From assembly GCA_017962845.1 (NCBI GenBank), contig JAGCUN010000022.1, forward strand, positions 1 to 53,587: DNA of 53,587 bases. The letters run 5' to 3'. A model generated the notes under the pieces. The model was not told the origin of the DNA. It searched no databases and saw nothing but the letters and a program-made list of their open reading frames with translations. The stretch comes from Bacteroidales bacterium (GTDB lineage Bacteria > Bacteroidota > Bacteroidia > Bacteroidales > WCHB1-69). The position numbers were made by a program, and so were the translations under genes. Below, piece after piece: positions 1 through 9,381 of the stretch (position 1 is its first letter; each line of letters opens with the position of its first letter).

Positions 1-1
1 C

Positions 2-349
2 GACCAGGGATGCGCCAGCACCGTCTCCCACACCGTCTATATCGAGGCCGACCTCGAGTTCCCCAACGTGATGACCCCCAACGGCGACGGCATCAACGAC
101 GTGTTCGCCATCAAGAACATGAACCCCATCCTCCCCAACAGGCTCAGCATCTACAACCGATGGGGAAAGAAGGTGTACGAGAAGGAGAACTACCAGGCCT
201 ACATCAAGGACGACCAGCTCTACAACGCCGACCAGGGCTTCAATGCCGATAACCTCTCCGACGGTGTTTACTACTACACCTTCCATTATGAGGGTTACAC
301 CCGCGGCGTGGACTACCACGGCAGTCTCACCATCCTGAGAGACAACTAA
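2..349 (+). CDS. T9SS type B sorting domain (gliding-motility-associated C-terminus), 5'-truncated gene
   Basis: The frame is open from the left window edge, so only the last 115 residues of a larger surface or secreted protein are present. The visible part matches the gliding-motility-associated C-terminal domain: a strand ending in FPNVMTPNGDGINDVF, then the NRLSIYNRWGKKVYE strand, then LSDGVYYYTFHYEG and a final SLTILRDN. This domain directs export through the type IX secretion system and attachment to the cell surface. An ATG lies at 68 inside the domain, but it is not a credible start because the same frame continues upstream with domain-like sequence. A strong terminator follows 27 bases after the stop. 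The function of the missing N-terminal part cannot be judged here. Confidence 0.85.
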   Translation, partial: DQGCASTVSHTVYIEADLEFPNVMTPNGDGINDVFAIKNMNPILPNRLSIYNRWGKKVYEKENYQAYIKDDQLYNADQGFNADNLSDGVYYYTFHYEGYTRGVDYHGSLTILRDN

Positions 350-375
350 CATATAGTAATAATATATTGTATAGA

Positions 376-406
376 AGAGCGACTCACATGAGCCGCTCTT
401 TTTTTT
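376..406 (+). terminator. Rho-independent terminator of the T9SS type B gene
   Basis: A stem AGAGCG/CGCTCT, extended inside by CTCA/TGAG with a short loop, is followed directly by a run of seven T. It lies just downstream of the stop at 349 and isolates that gene from the dcw cluster. Confidence 0.85.
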
Positions 407-423
407 GGCTTCAGAGACCCACC

Positions 424-503
424 CATCGCCATCCATTCCATATCACTCCATTTCATTCCATCCAGCGGGGACCATCCAACTCCTTTTTACTCCATTTTTT
501 TCC
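424..503. repeat. Degenerate CCATTYCAT low-complexity tract
   Basis: Imperfect repeats of a CCATT/CCATC-like unit lie in the 431-base gap between the terminator and mraZ. The rest of the gap, to about 720, is very AT-rich and shows no gene or RNA I can recognise until the mraZ promoter. Confidence 0.5.
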
Positions 504-724
504 AAAAAAATCCCATCTAAAATACCACTTCTCATCCATAAAATAGTTATATTATTATAATTCAGTTATTTATAAAAAATTTCAATCTATTACCATAATA
601 CCAAAATTATCAATACTTTAGTGTTTATAAAATAAACTTACCAACAATTTACTCCAAGTCATTCCACACTATAAATCAGAAAGTTAAAGACAAAAATCGC
701 ATTAAAAAAAATATTTTTTCAAAA

Positions 725-757
725 ATGTGGAAATTTAAAAAAAATGTAGTAATTTTG
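725..757 (+). promoter_or_regulatory. Promoter of mraZ / dcw cluster
   Basis: The Bacteroidetes -7 box TAATTTTG (750-757) matches TAnnTTTG exactly. A weak TGTGG lies at the -33 position. The predicted start of transcription is about 15-20 bases before the mraZ ATG at 781. Confidence 0.55.
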
Positions 758-780
758 TCGCACCAAAAATCCATAAAAGA

Positions 781-1269
781 ATGGCTGGAATTAAATATCG
801 TTGGTTTGAGGTCACCATAGAGAAGTACGGGCGGTTGAAGCTGCCTGCTGCTTTGCTGAAGGAGTTGGCGGAGGATGACCGGCAGAACTTCTGGGCCACG
901 GTGGGTTTTGGCAATCACATCATGTTATGGACGCAGACGGCTTACGAGGCACAGGTGAAATTCTTGGACTCGTTGGACCGCAACCTCATCGAAGTGAAGC
1001 GTTATCGCAACATTCTGCTGCGACAGAGCGCCTATTTGGAGTGTGACTCGCAGAGTCGTATCGTGCTTCCGAAGAACTTGTTGGAGAAATATGGCATAGA
1101 GCGCGAGGCGGTATTGGTGCTGGACAACGGGCAGATCGAGATTTGGAACGTGGACGCTTTCAATGCGGACTGCGACGCCATCACGCCAGAAGAGTACGGC
1201 AAGCTGAATGCCGAGATGCATTCGGGGATGTACGACAAGAACCGAAAGGAGGGCGGGGATGTATCATAA
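781..1269 (+). CDS. mraZ: MraZ, transcriptional regulator of the dcw cluster
   Basis: 162 residues with two SpoVT/AbrB-like halves: the first around WFEVTIEKYGRLKLPAALL (residues about 8-26), the second around SRIVLPKNLLEKYGI (about 92-106). MraZ is a ring-forming DNA-binding protein that binds repeats in its own promoter and represses the division and cell-wall cluster. It is the usual first gene of that cluster, and here it follows a good promoter. It overlaps rsmH by 11 bases, so the two are translationally coupled. Length and position are normal for the family. Confidence 0.93.
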   Translation: MAGIKYRWFEVTIEKYGRLKLPAALLKELAEDDRQNFWATVGFGNHIMLWTQTAYEAQVKFLDSLDRNLIEVKRYRNILLRQSAYLECDSQSRIVLPKNLLEKYGIEREAVLVLDNGQIEIWNVDAFNADCDAITPEEYGKLNAEMHSGMYDKNRKEGGDVS

Positions 1270-2161
1270 TCCTGTGCTACTTGAAGCTTCTGTCGAAGGG
1301 CTTGTGCAAAATGTTTCAGGGACTTACGTGGATGTCACCTTCGGAGGTGGTGGTCACTCTCGGCGTATTTTGGAGAAGCTGGGAAAAGAGGGGCGTTTGG
1401 TTGCCTTTGACCAAGACCCTGACAGTGCCGCCAACGTGCCGGATGACAGCCGTTTCCAGTTTGTGGCCTCCAACTTCAGCCATCTGAAGAAGTTCCTCCA
1501 GTATTACAATGCCTATCCTGTGGACGGCATTCTGGCCGACCTGGGTGTATCGTCGCACCAGTTCGACACGGCTGAGCGCGGCTTTTCGCACCGGATGGAG
1601 GGCGCTTTGGACATGCGGATGAACAGCAGCAACGGTCTGACGGCCTACCAGATTGTGAATGAATATCCGGTGGAGCGGCTGACGAATATTTTCCGGCAGT
1701 ACGGGGAGTTAGTGGAAGCCAGACAGATGGCTCTGTTGATTGAGAAGGCTCGTACCCAAAAGATAGAGACGACGAAGGAGCTGGCCGAAGTGGTGGCACC
1801 GGCGCTACCGAGGGGGAAGGAAAACAAGGTGTTGTCACAGATATTCCAGGCGTTGCGCATTGAGGTCAACCACGAGCTGGAGGTTTTGCAGGAGCTGCTG
1901 ATGCAGTCGGCGGAGGCGCTGAAGCCGGGCGGCCGGCTGGTGGTCATCTCCTACCATTCGTTGGAGGACCGGCTGGTGAAGAACTTCATGAGGGCCGGCA
2001 ATTTCGAGGGCAAGGTGGAGAAAGATTTCTATGGCAATCCGTTATGCCCGTTCAACCTTGTGACACGAAAGCCGATCGTGCCTGAAGAACAAGAGATAGA
2101 AGAGAACCCCCGTGCACGAAGTGCGAAATTACGAATAGCTGAAAAGAGAGGAGAGAAATAG
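1259..2161 (+). CDS. rsmH: 16S rRNA (cytosine(1402)-N4)-methyltransferase RsmH
   Basis: 300 residues. RsmH (MraW) uses S-adenosylmethionine to methylate the base of C1402 in 16S rRNA. Visible signatures: N-terminal MYHNPVLLEASVEGL, the SAM loop VTFGGGGHSRRIL, the DLGVSSHQFDTAERGFS segment, and the C-terminal GGRLVVISYHSLEDRLVKNF. The frame extends upstream to 1208, but the ATG at 1259 begins the conserved N-terminus and is preceded by an AGGAGGGCGGGG ribosome binding site inside mraZ, so I chose it. The ftsL-like gene follows after 3 bases. Confidence 0.95.
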   Translation: MYHNPVLLEASVEGLVQNVSGTYVDVTFGGGGHSRRILEKLGKEGRLVAFDQDPDSAANVPDDSRFQFVASNFSHLKKFLQYYNAYPVDGILADLGVSSHQFDTAERGFSHRMEGALDMRMNSSNGLTAYQIVNEYPVERLTNIFRQYGELVEARQMALLIEKARTQKIETTKELAEVVAPALPRGKENKVLSQIFQALRIEVNHELEVLQELLMQSAEALKPGGRLVVISYHSLEDRLVKNFMRAGNFEGKVEKDFYGNPLCPFNLVTRKPIVPEEQEIEENPRARSAKLRIAEKRGEK

Positions 2162-2164
2162 AAG

Positions 2165-2530
2165 ATGTATAGAGGTAAAGAACCACAGAAAAAAAAGCGG
2201 AAGCGCGGCAAGGTGGCGGAATTCTTCATGAATGCCGTTTCTGGCAGGCATCTGCTCCTCTCGTGGAAGAGATGGGTAGGATGGCTGGCAGTTGCCACCA
2301 TCATTTCTATCATCTTCATCTACAACGAGCGGGTAATTGACGAGAAGAGGGCGCGCATACAGGAGTTGGAAGAGATGCAACGCAGCAACATGCTACAGCT
2401 CAAGGATGTGAACGATATTGTGCTAACAGAAGAACCGGAGGAGAGAGAAAAAGCTAAAGCCGATGGCTTTGTAGATGTGAGAGAATACGACTATTACATT
2501 ATCCATAAAGATAAAAAGAGTTCAAAATAA
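2165..2530 (+). CDS. FtsL-like division protein
   Basis: 121 residues. A basic cytoplasmic N-terminus (KKKRKRGK) is followed by one membrane segment around residues 37-56 and then a charged helical, coiled-coil-like stretch (DEKRARIQELEEMQ). This is the architecture and position of FtsL, the small bitopic protein that helps activate septal peptidoglycan synthesis with FtsW and FtsI. Sequence similarity across FtsL proteins is low, so the call rests on topology and on its place between rsmH and the PBP gene. Its TAA stop overlaps the ATG of the next gene by one base (TAATG). Confidence 0.8.
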   Translation: MYRGKEPQKKKRKRGKVAEFFMNAVSGRHLLLSWKRWVGWLAVATIISIIFIYNERVIDEKRARIQELEEMQRSNMLQLKDVNDIVLTEEPEEREKAKADGFVDVREYDYYIIHKDKKSSK

Positions 2531-4776
2531 TGGAGAACGCCAACAAAAGGATACTGATCACCATGGTATTGGGCATTGTGGCACTGGTCGCTTGCCTGAT
2601 TGGTGTGGTGCGTCTGGCGTTTTTCCAGAAGGGGAAATACAGTGGTGACGAGGAGTTGTACGACATCTACACGCAGGAGCAGTTCGAGAAATTAAGTCCC
2701 GAGAAGCAGCAGAACTGTGTGGTGGAGGAACATGTCAACCCGACTCGGGGCACCATTTACGATGACAAGGGGCGTCCGCTGGTGACGAGTGTGCGGGTAT
2801 ATTCCATTGGCATTGACGGACGGAATTTCAACACGAAGCACGAATATTTTGCGGAGAATTCCCCCTATCTTGACACCCTCATCCATGACCTTGCTGTCAA
2901 ATTCTACGAACAATTCAAAGACCGCTATGACACCAGCACCCACACGGTAGGTTTCTACCGTGACAAGCTTTCGCAGGCGTTCAAGCAGCACAAGCGGGTG
3001 CAAATCTTCTATGACCACGAGGTGGTGGTGTACAAGAAGATGATCTTAGACAAGGACATTGCTGCGTTGGAGAGCCTTCCGGTGCTGAGCCGAACGATTG
3101 CCGAAAAAGACTTGGGGCGGTATGGATTAGCAGGTCGCACCAAGGTGCATTTTTCAAGCGTGTTGGACAAGAACGGGAAACAAACGGTTCGTTTGCGTCC
3201 GTACGGTGACATGGCGAGCCGTATTCTGGGCGACCCGCAAAAGAAAAACGGCATTGACGGGTGCGAGATGTTCTCTCCCGTTTTGGCCGGCGAGGCGGGA
3301 GTGCGCAGACGTTTATACATGAATGGCATCGCGCTACCCGTGTCCGACAAGAACCCGCCAGTGGAAGGAGGGGACATTTACACCACCTTGAATATTGACA
3401 TTCAAAACATTGTACACCAATCTTTGTTGGATCAGTGCAAACAGGCCAAACCGGCTTGGGGTTGCGCGGTGGTGATGGAAACGGCAACTGGCGATATCAA
3501 GGGCATTTCCAACTTTGAGCGCAAAATCGCCAACGGAGACACCAGCTATGTTGAAACTCGCAACTACGCCATGGTGGCTGAGGTGGCAGAACCCGGTTCC
3601 ACCTTCAAATTAGCTTCGCTATTAGCCTATCTTGAGAAAACCAATGGTGATACCACGCACCGTTTCAAATACCTGTGCGATCAATTCAAAGTGGGAAAAC
3701 GCACATATTTAAAGAAGGACAAGTCGAAGTATGGTTATGACAGAAGTGACAGTGCAACAGTAAGAAAGATCATCCAGAAGTCATCCAATGTGGGTGTGGT
3801 GAACATGATGCGCTATGCTTTTCCGACATACGCCGAGTATGTTCAAAAGCTGAATGAGATGTACATAACAGTGGGCTATTCCGCACAAATCGGCAAATTA
3901 GACCCGGTGGCCAACTTGCGCCCTGACACCAAAATTTTCGAGGAGCAATACTCCAGATATTTCGGAGCAGCCTTCAACATGCAGCCCATGCAAACACTGG
4001 TATATTATAATGCTGTGGCCAATGGAGGCAAAATGATGCAACCCCGTTTTGTGAAGTCATCACGTGTAGAAGGTAAAGTTACGGAGTACCCGACGGTGGT
4101 GATTGCGGAGCAGATCGCGAGCAAGAGAACCATCGCCATAGCGCAGGACATTCTGCGGTCGGTAGTGGCAGGGAGTGACGGAACGGCATACAACACAGCC
4201 AGAAGGGTAGCTCCCGGACTTGCTTTTTCGGGAAAGACTGGCACACGTGACATTTACGACACCCAGCTCGGGGCATACAACAAGAACCGTAACGCGGTTT
4301 CTTTCTGCGGCTATTTCCCCTCCGACAAGCCGAAATACACCTGTATTGTCTATCTGTTTGACGCCCCCTACCCTGCCAGCAGTGCCAATGCTATCACGGT
4401 GTTTGCCAATATCGCGAAACGTATTCTCAACCCGCCACATGAACTCGACAGTGCTGTCCTCGCGACATGTTTCCCGCACCCCGTTCGCACACAAGCTGCC
4501 AACCAACTGAATGCCAAATACGGACTCAAGCTCAACAGCTGCAAAGGCAGTCGATACTGCGCCAGCGACAGCGAGGATCCGAAACGCGTAAAATCTGTCG
4601 AAGTGAAGCAGAGCACCGACAAGATACCGAATGTAGTAGGACTGAATGCCTCTGATGCGGTGACCGAGCTGCGCAAAAGCGGATATTCCATACGGATTGA
4701 AGGACGCGGGGTGGTGAAAAGCCAGTCCGTGAATCATACCGACAAAATCATCACACTCACCCTCTCACCAGGCTAA
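2530..4776 (+). CDS. ftsI: Division-specific penicillin-binding protein (FtsI type) with C-terminal PASTA domain
   Basis: 748 residues. An N-terminal membrane anchor (about 8-30) precedes a dimerisation region beginning NPTRGTIYDDKGRPL. The transpeptidase domain has all three motifs: STFK with nucleophile Ser357, SSN at 418-420, and KTG at 569-571. A single PASTA repeat (IPNVVGLNASDAVTELRKSG) closes the protein. It cross-links septal peptidoglycan as partner of FtsW. The gene starts within the stop codon of the ftsL-like gene. It is long for the family because of extended C-terminal sequence before the PASTA unit. Confidence 0.93.
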   Translation: MENANKRILITMVLGIVALVACLIGVVRLAFFQKGKYSGDEELYDIYTQEQFEKLSPEKQQNCVVEEHVNPTRGTIYDDKGRPLVTSVRVYSIGIDGRNFNTKHEYFAENSPYLDTLIHDLAVKFYEQFKDRYDTSTHTVGFYRDKLSQAFKQHKRVQIFYDHEVVVYKKMILDKDIAALESLPVLSRTIAEKDLGRYGLAGRTKVHFSSVLDKNGKQTVRLRPYGDMASRILGDPQKKNGIDGCEMFSPVLAGEAGVRRRLYMNGIALPVSDKNPPVEGGDIYTTLNIDIQNIVHQSLLDQCKQAKPAWGCAVVMETATGDIKGISNFERKIANGDTSYVETRNYAMVAEVAEPGSTFKLASLLAYLEKTNGDTTHRFKYLCDQFKVGKRTYLKKDKSKYGYDRSDSATVRKIIQKSSNVGVVNMMRYAFPTYAEYVQKLNEMYITVGYSAQIGKLDPVANLRPDTKIFEEQYSRYFGAAFNMQPMQTLVYYNAVANGGKMMQPRFVKSSRVEGKVTEYPTVVIAEQIASKRTIAIAQDILRSVVAGSDGTAYNTARRVAPGLAFSGKTGTRDIYDTQLGAYNKNRNAVSFCGYFPSDKPKYTCIVYLFDAPYPASSANAITVFANIAKRILNPPHELDSAVLATCFPHPVRTQAANQLNAKYGLKLNSCKGSRYCASDSEDPKRVKSVEVKQSTDKIPNVVGLNASDAVTELRKSGYSIRIEGRGVVKSQSVNHTDKIITLTLSPG

Positions 4777-4860
4777 CGGGGTCTCTCCTTTTTTGTTGTT
4801 CACCTTTTTGACCTTTCCTCCCCGCCATTAACCATTTCTTGAAAAAACCTTTAATGATAC

Positions 4861-6336
4861 GTGAAAACCATATCACAAATCCTGATTAACATCAAGCCCT
4901 GCGAGGTGATTGGAAGCACCGAGCGGGAAGTGTCGGCCATCGTCTTCGACTCGCGCAAAGTGTCGGAGAAGGGCGGCGGAGTGGTCTATGTGGCGCAACG
5001 CGGCACGCAGACTGACGGACATCTGTACATCCCGCAGGCGGTGGCCGCCGGCGCAAGCGTGGTAGTTTGCGAAGAGCTGCCCACCACGTGCAACCCTGAC
5101 GTGACCTATGTCCGTGTGGAGAAGGCCGACATCGCCTTAGGGCGCATGGCCGCCGAACTGTATGGCCACCCCAGCCGGAAGCTGAAATTGGTGGGTATCA
5201 CCGGCACCAACGGCAAGACCACCACCGTAACCTTGCTGCACCGGCTGTTCACTGAAATGGGACACAGCACCGGCCTCATCTCCACCATCGTCAACAAAAT
5301 CAAGGAGCGCGAGATTCCCGCCACACACACCACCCCCGACGTGGTGACGCTGAACGAGTTGCTGAGCGAGATGGTGGCCGAAGGGTGCGAATACTGCTTC
5401 ATGGAGGTGAGTTCGCACGCTATCTGCCAGCACCGCATCGAAGGACTGGAGTTCGCAGGCGGCATCTTCAGCAACATCACCCACGACCATCTCGACTTTC
5501 ACAAGACCTTCGCCAACTACATCCAGGCGAAGAAAGCCTTTTTCGACTCGCTTCCCTCCACTGCTTTCGCCCTGACCAACGTGGACGACCGCAACGGAAT
5601 GGTGATGGTGCAGAACACAGCGGCAAAAGTTGTCCGCTACGGTTTGCAGGGTGCTGCCGACATCAAAGGAAAAATCATCGAAAACAGCTTTGAGGGTTTG
5701 CAGATGCAGATCAACGGGCAGGAGGCCTTTTTCTGCCTGTCGGGGAGGTTCAACGCATACAATCTGATGGCCATCTACGGAGCAGCGGTGTTGCTGGGAC
5801 AGCCAGCCGAAACTGTGTTGACGAAGATGAGCAGTCTGAACCCAGCGGAGGGGCGTTTCCACGTCATCCGCAACGGTGAGGGTGGCGTAGCCATCATCGA
5901 CTATGCGCACACACCAGATGCGTTGAAGAACGTGCTGAGCACGATTCACGACATCACCTGCAAGGGCGAGGAGGTGCTGACGGTAGTGGGCTGCGGCGGC
6001 AACCGCGACGCGCTAAAGCGCCCGGTGATGGCGGAGATTGCCTGCCGCGAGAGCAGTCGCGTGATTCTCACCTCCGACAATCCGAGATTGGAAGACCCGT
6101 ATGAGATCTTGAAACAAATGGAATCCGGCGTGCCGGAAGAGTGCCGACGCAACGTGCTCACCATCGAGAACCGCCACGAGGCCATCAAGACCGCCTGCAT
6201 GATGCTGCGTGACCATGGGGTCATCCTCATCGCAGGCAAAGGTCACGAGAAATACCAAGACATTCAAGGCACCAAGCATCACTTCGACGACAGCGAAGAG
6301 GTGTGCCTCAACTGGAACATTCCTTATCAGCATTAA
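4861..6336 (+). CDS. murE: UDP-MurNAc-tripeptide synthetase MurE (meso-DAP type)
   Basis: 491 residues. MurE adds the third amino acid to UDP-MurNAc-L-Ala-D-Glu in the cytoplasm. The ATP loop GITGTNGKTTT is at about 111-121, the central-domain segment SSHAICQHRIEGL follows, and DNPRLEDP at about 406-413 is the motif associated with meso-diaminopimelate. The start is GTG at 4861: an in-frame TGA lies at 4855-4857, and no ATG gives a full N-terminal domain. There are 84 bases between ftsI and murE with no clear terminator, so co-transcription is likely. Confidence 0.95.
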   Translation: MKTISQILINIKPCEVIGSTEREVSAIVFDSRKVSEKGGGVVYVAQRGTQTDGHLYIPQAVAAGASVVVCEELPTTCNPDVTYVRVEKADIALGRMAAELYGHPSRKLKLVGITGTNGKTTTVTLLHRLFTEMGHSTGLISTIVNKIKEREIPATHTTPDVVTLNELLSEMVAEGCEYCFMEVSSHAICQHRIEGLEFAGGIFSNITHDHLDFHKTFANYIQAKKAFFDSLPSTAFALTNVDDRNGMVMVQNTAAKVVRYGLQGAADIKGKIIENSFEGLQMQINGQEAFFCLSGRFNAYNLMAIYGAAVLLGQPAETVLTKMSSLNPAEGRFHVIRNGEGGVAIIDYAHTPDALKNVLSTIHDITCKGEEVLTVVGCGGNRDALKRPVMAEIACRESSRVILTSDNPRLEDPYEILKQMESGVPEECRRNVLTIENRHEAIKTACMMLRDHGVILIAGKGHEKYQDIQGTKHHFDDSEEVCLNWNIPYQH

Positions 6337-6347
6337 AATAAAAAAAC

Positions 6348-7571
6348 ATGTTATATCACCTATTCCACTGGCTTAACCAATACGACTTCCCCGGCGCACA
6401 GCTGTTCGAGTACATCTCCTTCCGTGCGGCGTGTGCTTTCATTCTCTCCCTCATCGTGTCGATGATTGTAGGGAAATGGATGATCAAGAAGTTACGCCAA
6501 AAACAGATTGGCGAATCCATCCGCGACCTTGGACTGGCCGGGCAGATGGAGAAGAAAGGCACTCCCACCATGGGCGGTTTGATCATCATTGCAGCCATCC
6601 TGATTCCCGTGCTGTGTTTCAACCGGCTGAACAACGTATATGTGCTGCTGATGATCTTCACCACGATCTGGCTGGGCTTCTTGGGATTCATGGACGACTA
6701 TATCAAGGTGTTCAAAAAGAACAAAGAAGGACTTCATCCCAAAGCTAAATTGTTAGGACAGATCATTCTCGGTCTCGTAGTGGGTGTGGTGATGTATTTC
6801 CACCCTGGGGTGGTGATTGAAGAGAAGGCCACCTTGCCGAAGCAGAGTGTGACCACCGACGAGCTTTTCACGGTGACACATCCCGATGAGAGCGGCGTTG
6901 CGACCATCGCGGTAAAAAAGGCTGACGCCAGAGAATTAGGTCCCTCGGTGCATTCCACCAAAACCACCATCCCCTTTGTAAAGAACAACGAGTTCGACTA
7001 TGCGTGGTTCACTCGCTGGCTGGGTGATGAAGACGGCCGCTGGTCATTCCTTTTCTACATCCCCATCATCATCTTCATCATTGCGGCGGTGTCGAACGGA
7101 GCCAACCTGACGGACGGTTTGGATGGATTGGCCACCGGCACGTCGGCAACAGTGGCGGTGGGGTTGGCCATACTGGCTTACGTATCGGGCAATGCCATCT
7201 TCGCCAATTACTTGAACATCATGTACATACCCAACATCGGGGAGCTGGTGATTTTCATCTCTGCGCTGGTAGGAGCCTGCATCGGTTTTTACTGGTGGAA
7301 CTGCTTCCCGGCTCAGGTCTTTATGGGCGACACGGGCAGTTTGACGCTGGGCGGCATCATCGCAGTGTCGTGTGTCATCATCCGCAAGGAATTGCTCATC
7401 CCGCTGCTTTGCGGCGTGTTCCTCATCCAGAGTCTGTCGGTGATTATGCAGGTGAGCTATTTCAAATACACCAAGAAAAAGTATGGTGAGGGACGCAGAA
7501 TTCTTCTCATGTCGCCTTTGCATCATCATTACCAGAAAAAAGGCATGCATGAATCCAAAATTGTGCAGTGA
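6348..7571 (+). CDS. mraY: Phospho-N-acetylmuramoyl-pentapeptide transferase MraY
   Basis: 407 residues and about ten membrane helices. MraY transfers phospho-MurNAc-pentapeptide to undecaprenyl phosphate to form lipid I. Key motifs are present: KKGTPTMGG near residue 66, [13 protein letters not shown] with the DD pair, [21 protein letters not shown], and the C-terminal [12 protein letters not shown]. It is longer than the roughly 360 residues of the E. coli enzyme because of an insertion of about 70 residues after the fifth helix, which I recall as common in Bacteroidetes. Its last bases overlap a GTG of the next frame. Confidence 0.95.
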   Translation: MLYHLFHWLNQYDFPGAQLFEYISFRAACAFILSLIVSMIVGKWMIKKLRQKQIGESIRDLGLAGQMEKKGTPTMGGLIIIAAILIPVLCFNRLNNVYVLLMIFTTIWLGFLGFMDDYIKVFKKNKEGLHPKAKLLGQIILGLVVGVVMYFHPGVVIEEKATLPKQSVTTDELFTVTHPDESGVATIAVKKADARELGPSVHSTKTTIPFVKNNEFDYAWFTRWLGDEDGRWSFLFYIPIIIFIIAAVSNGANLTDGLDGLATGTSATVAVGLAILAYVSGNAIFANYLNIMYIPNIGELVIFISALVGACIGFYWWNCFPAQVFMGDTGSLTLGGIIAVSCVIIRKELLIPLLCGVFLIQSLSVIMQVSYFKYTKKKYGEGRRILLMSPLHHHYQKKGMHESKIVQ

Positions 7572-7633
7572 TTCATTGTCGTCAGCATATTATTAGTTGT
7601 ATTAACATTGGTAACATTAAAAATCAGATAGTT

Positions 7634-8191
7634 ATGAAGAAGATCAGAAACAGCATTAAGGGAGAATACAATTATAGCACTGGTATTGCGGGAAGCAGTG
7701 TACGAGATTTTCAGCAACTGCTGGAGATGCGCGAAGGGCAGATAGCAGCGCAGCGTGATTTCTTTGATGGCATAGAACATCGGATGGAAACGGTGAAGAC
7801 CTTCCGGGGGGTGGATTTCATCAACGACGCGGCCTGCGAGAGTGAGAACGGCATCTATATGGCCCTGTCGAATGTGTCGAAGCCGGTGACCTGGATCACC
7901 TCCTTCACGGGCTGGGACCATATCGATGACAAGCAGTTACAGATGATTATCCGGAAGGTAAAGGCCATCGTTTTCTACGGAGATGAAGATGACAAGACAC
8001 GGAACTTTATCGACATTCTCAATGTTCATAGCGACTACAGCGACGATATGGAAACGGCTGTACGGATGGCCTTTTATGCCAGTTCGGAGGATGATGTGGT
8101 GCTGTTCTCACCCGGCACCCCCCGTGAAGAGGGAGCCAATACCGTAGCGAAAAGAGGCAACTTGTTCAAAATGTCAGTAGCACAATTATAA
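7634..8191 (+). CDS. MurD-derived protein reduced to the C-terminal part; probably not a ligase
   Basis: 185 residues in the exact place where murD is expected, between mraY and ftsW. Its start (IKGEYNYSTGIAG) aligns with the KGxHNxxNxxAA motif at the end of the MurD central domain, and GIEHRMETV, VDFINDA, KVKAIVFYG, DDVVLFSPG and KRGNLFK follow the MurD C-terminal domain to its end. The N-terminal UDP-binding and the ATP-binding domain with its P-loop are absent. The conserved NDSKATN is NDAACES here (64-70), the GGxDKG equivalent is TGWDHI, and SPAxASFD is SPGTPREE, so residues needed for catalysis are gone. The frame is open from a GTG at 7568 overlapping mraY; I prefer ATG 7634 because homology begins there. 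The frame is intact and its stop lies next to ftsW, which argues against a decaying pseudogene. Function unknown. Confidence 0.8.
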   Translation: MKKIRNSIKGEYNYSTGIAGSSVRDFQQLLEMREGQIAAQRDFFDGIEHRMETVKTFRGVDFINDAACESENGIYMALSNVSKPVTWITSFTGWDHIDDKQLQMIIRKVKAIVFYGDEDDKTRNFIDILNVHSDYSDDMETAVRMAFYASSEDDVVLFSPGTPREEGANTVAKRGNLFKMSVAQL

Positions 8192-8192
8192 T

Positions 8193-9374
8193 ATGTCACT
8201 GAAACTGAAAAACATCCCTTCCTTAAAATTCTACCACATCATCTACTTTTGTGTGGCGATACTGGTGGCGGTCTCCGTCATCGCTTCGTACAGTTTGACT
8301 GGAGAGTTGTGGCAGCCCATTCTGCAAGGCTTAGGAGGATTTGCTCTGATGATAGTCGTGTCAAAAATCAACTATCAGAAAATCAACAGGTTCTACCAAC
8401 TGTTTTTTGTATTGGCTTTCCTTTTGCTGATTCTGACAGTAATATTTGGAAGGGGAGGTGGCGGACGAAGTCTGTCTCTTGGTTTCATGTCGTTTCAGAC
8501 CTTCTATTTAGTAACCATTTTCTATCTGTTTTATCTCTGCACCAAATCGGCCTACGAGATGTCTAACAACATCGTATTAGATGGGAAAAAGGCGGCAGTG
8601 AGGCTTTCTGTTTTCGCCATATTCACTGGTTTGATTGCCATGAGGAACATCTCGACAGCCATGCTGCTGTTCGGGACAGGATTGTTGGTGCTGTATGTTT
8701 CAGGCATAAAGTTGAAATATCTGGGGATATTCATGCTGGCCATCATGTTAGCGGGCGGATTATATATTGGGGGAAGTGCACTGAAAGACAAGGGCAAAAG
8801 CGAGCAGGTGCAGACAGAGGAGACCAAAACACGTGGTGGCACCGGCTACAACCGTATCAAATACTGGCTGACAGGAGAAAGTGATGTGGAGGGCTATGGT
8901 CGCCAGATGACATTAGCCCGCACCGCCGTAGCTCGTTCAGCACACCTGCCTCAACCTGGCAAGGGTATCATCAAAGACAAAATGCCCGAAGGAGAAAACG
9001 ACTTTGTATTCTCACTCATCTGCGAAGAGCTGTCGGTATGGACCGGCATCGGACTTCTCGTCCTATACTTCTTCATTTTTTTCAACATCACATTCCTCAT
9101 CTCAAGAAAGGCAAAGGGCAATTTCGTAAAACTATACTCTTTGGCCATCGCCTTGCTGATGTTAGGTCAGGTGTTCATCCATGTGGGCACCAACATCAAC
9201 CTCATTCCCGCTACCGGGCAGACGCTTCCATTTGTAAGTCGCGGTGCTACAGCGCTTTTTGCCACATTCTTCATCTTCGGAACACTCATCAACATGGGCA
9301 AGCAGGTACTGATGAACGCCGACGCGGATGATACAGACCTGAATATCGAATCACCAATTATCAATCCTAAATAA
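8193..9374 (+). CDS. ftsW: FtsW-type SEDS peptidoglycan glycosyltransferase
   Basis: 393 residues with about ten membrane helices. SEDS proteins polymerise lipid II into glycan strands with a cognate PBP. The large periplasmic loop contains GKGIIKDKMPEGENDFVFS, where the Asp of NDF corresponds to the essential SEDS aspartate, and the C-terminal signature IPATGQTLPFVSRGATALF is present. The gene starts one base after the MurD-derived gene, so the two are surely co-translated. It is the last recognisable dcw gene here. Confidence 0.92.
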   Translation: MSLKLKNIPSLKFYHIIYFCVAILVAVSVIASYSLTGELWQPILQGLGGFALMIVVSKINYQKINRFYQLFFVLAFLLLILTVIFGRGGGGRSLSLGFMSFQTFYLVTIFYLFYLCTKSAYEMSNNIVLDGKKAAVRLSVFAIFTGLIAMRNISTAMLLFGTGLLVLYVSGIKLKYLGIFMLAIMLAGGLYIGGSALKDKGKSEQVQTEETKTRGGTGYNRIKYWLTGESDVEGYGRQMTLARTAVARSAHLPQPGKGIIKDKMPEGENDFVFSLICEELSVWTGIGLLVLYFFIFFNITFLISRKAKGNFVKLYSLAIALLMLGQVFIHVGTNINLIPATGQTLPFVSRGATALFATFFIFGTLINMGKQVLMNADADDTDLNIESPIINPK

Positions 9375-9381
9375 TTTTATT

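Noticed and set aside
5137..5949. 270-codon minus-strand frame inside murE
   Set aside because: Shadow of the murE coding sequence; composition is biased and no family is seen.
7568..7633. GTG start at 7568 for the MurD-derived protein
   Set aside because: The extra 22 residues show no MurD similarity, and GTG overlapping the mraY stop is less likely than ATG 7634; still possible through coupling.
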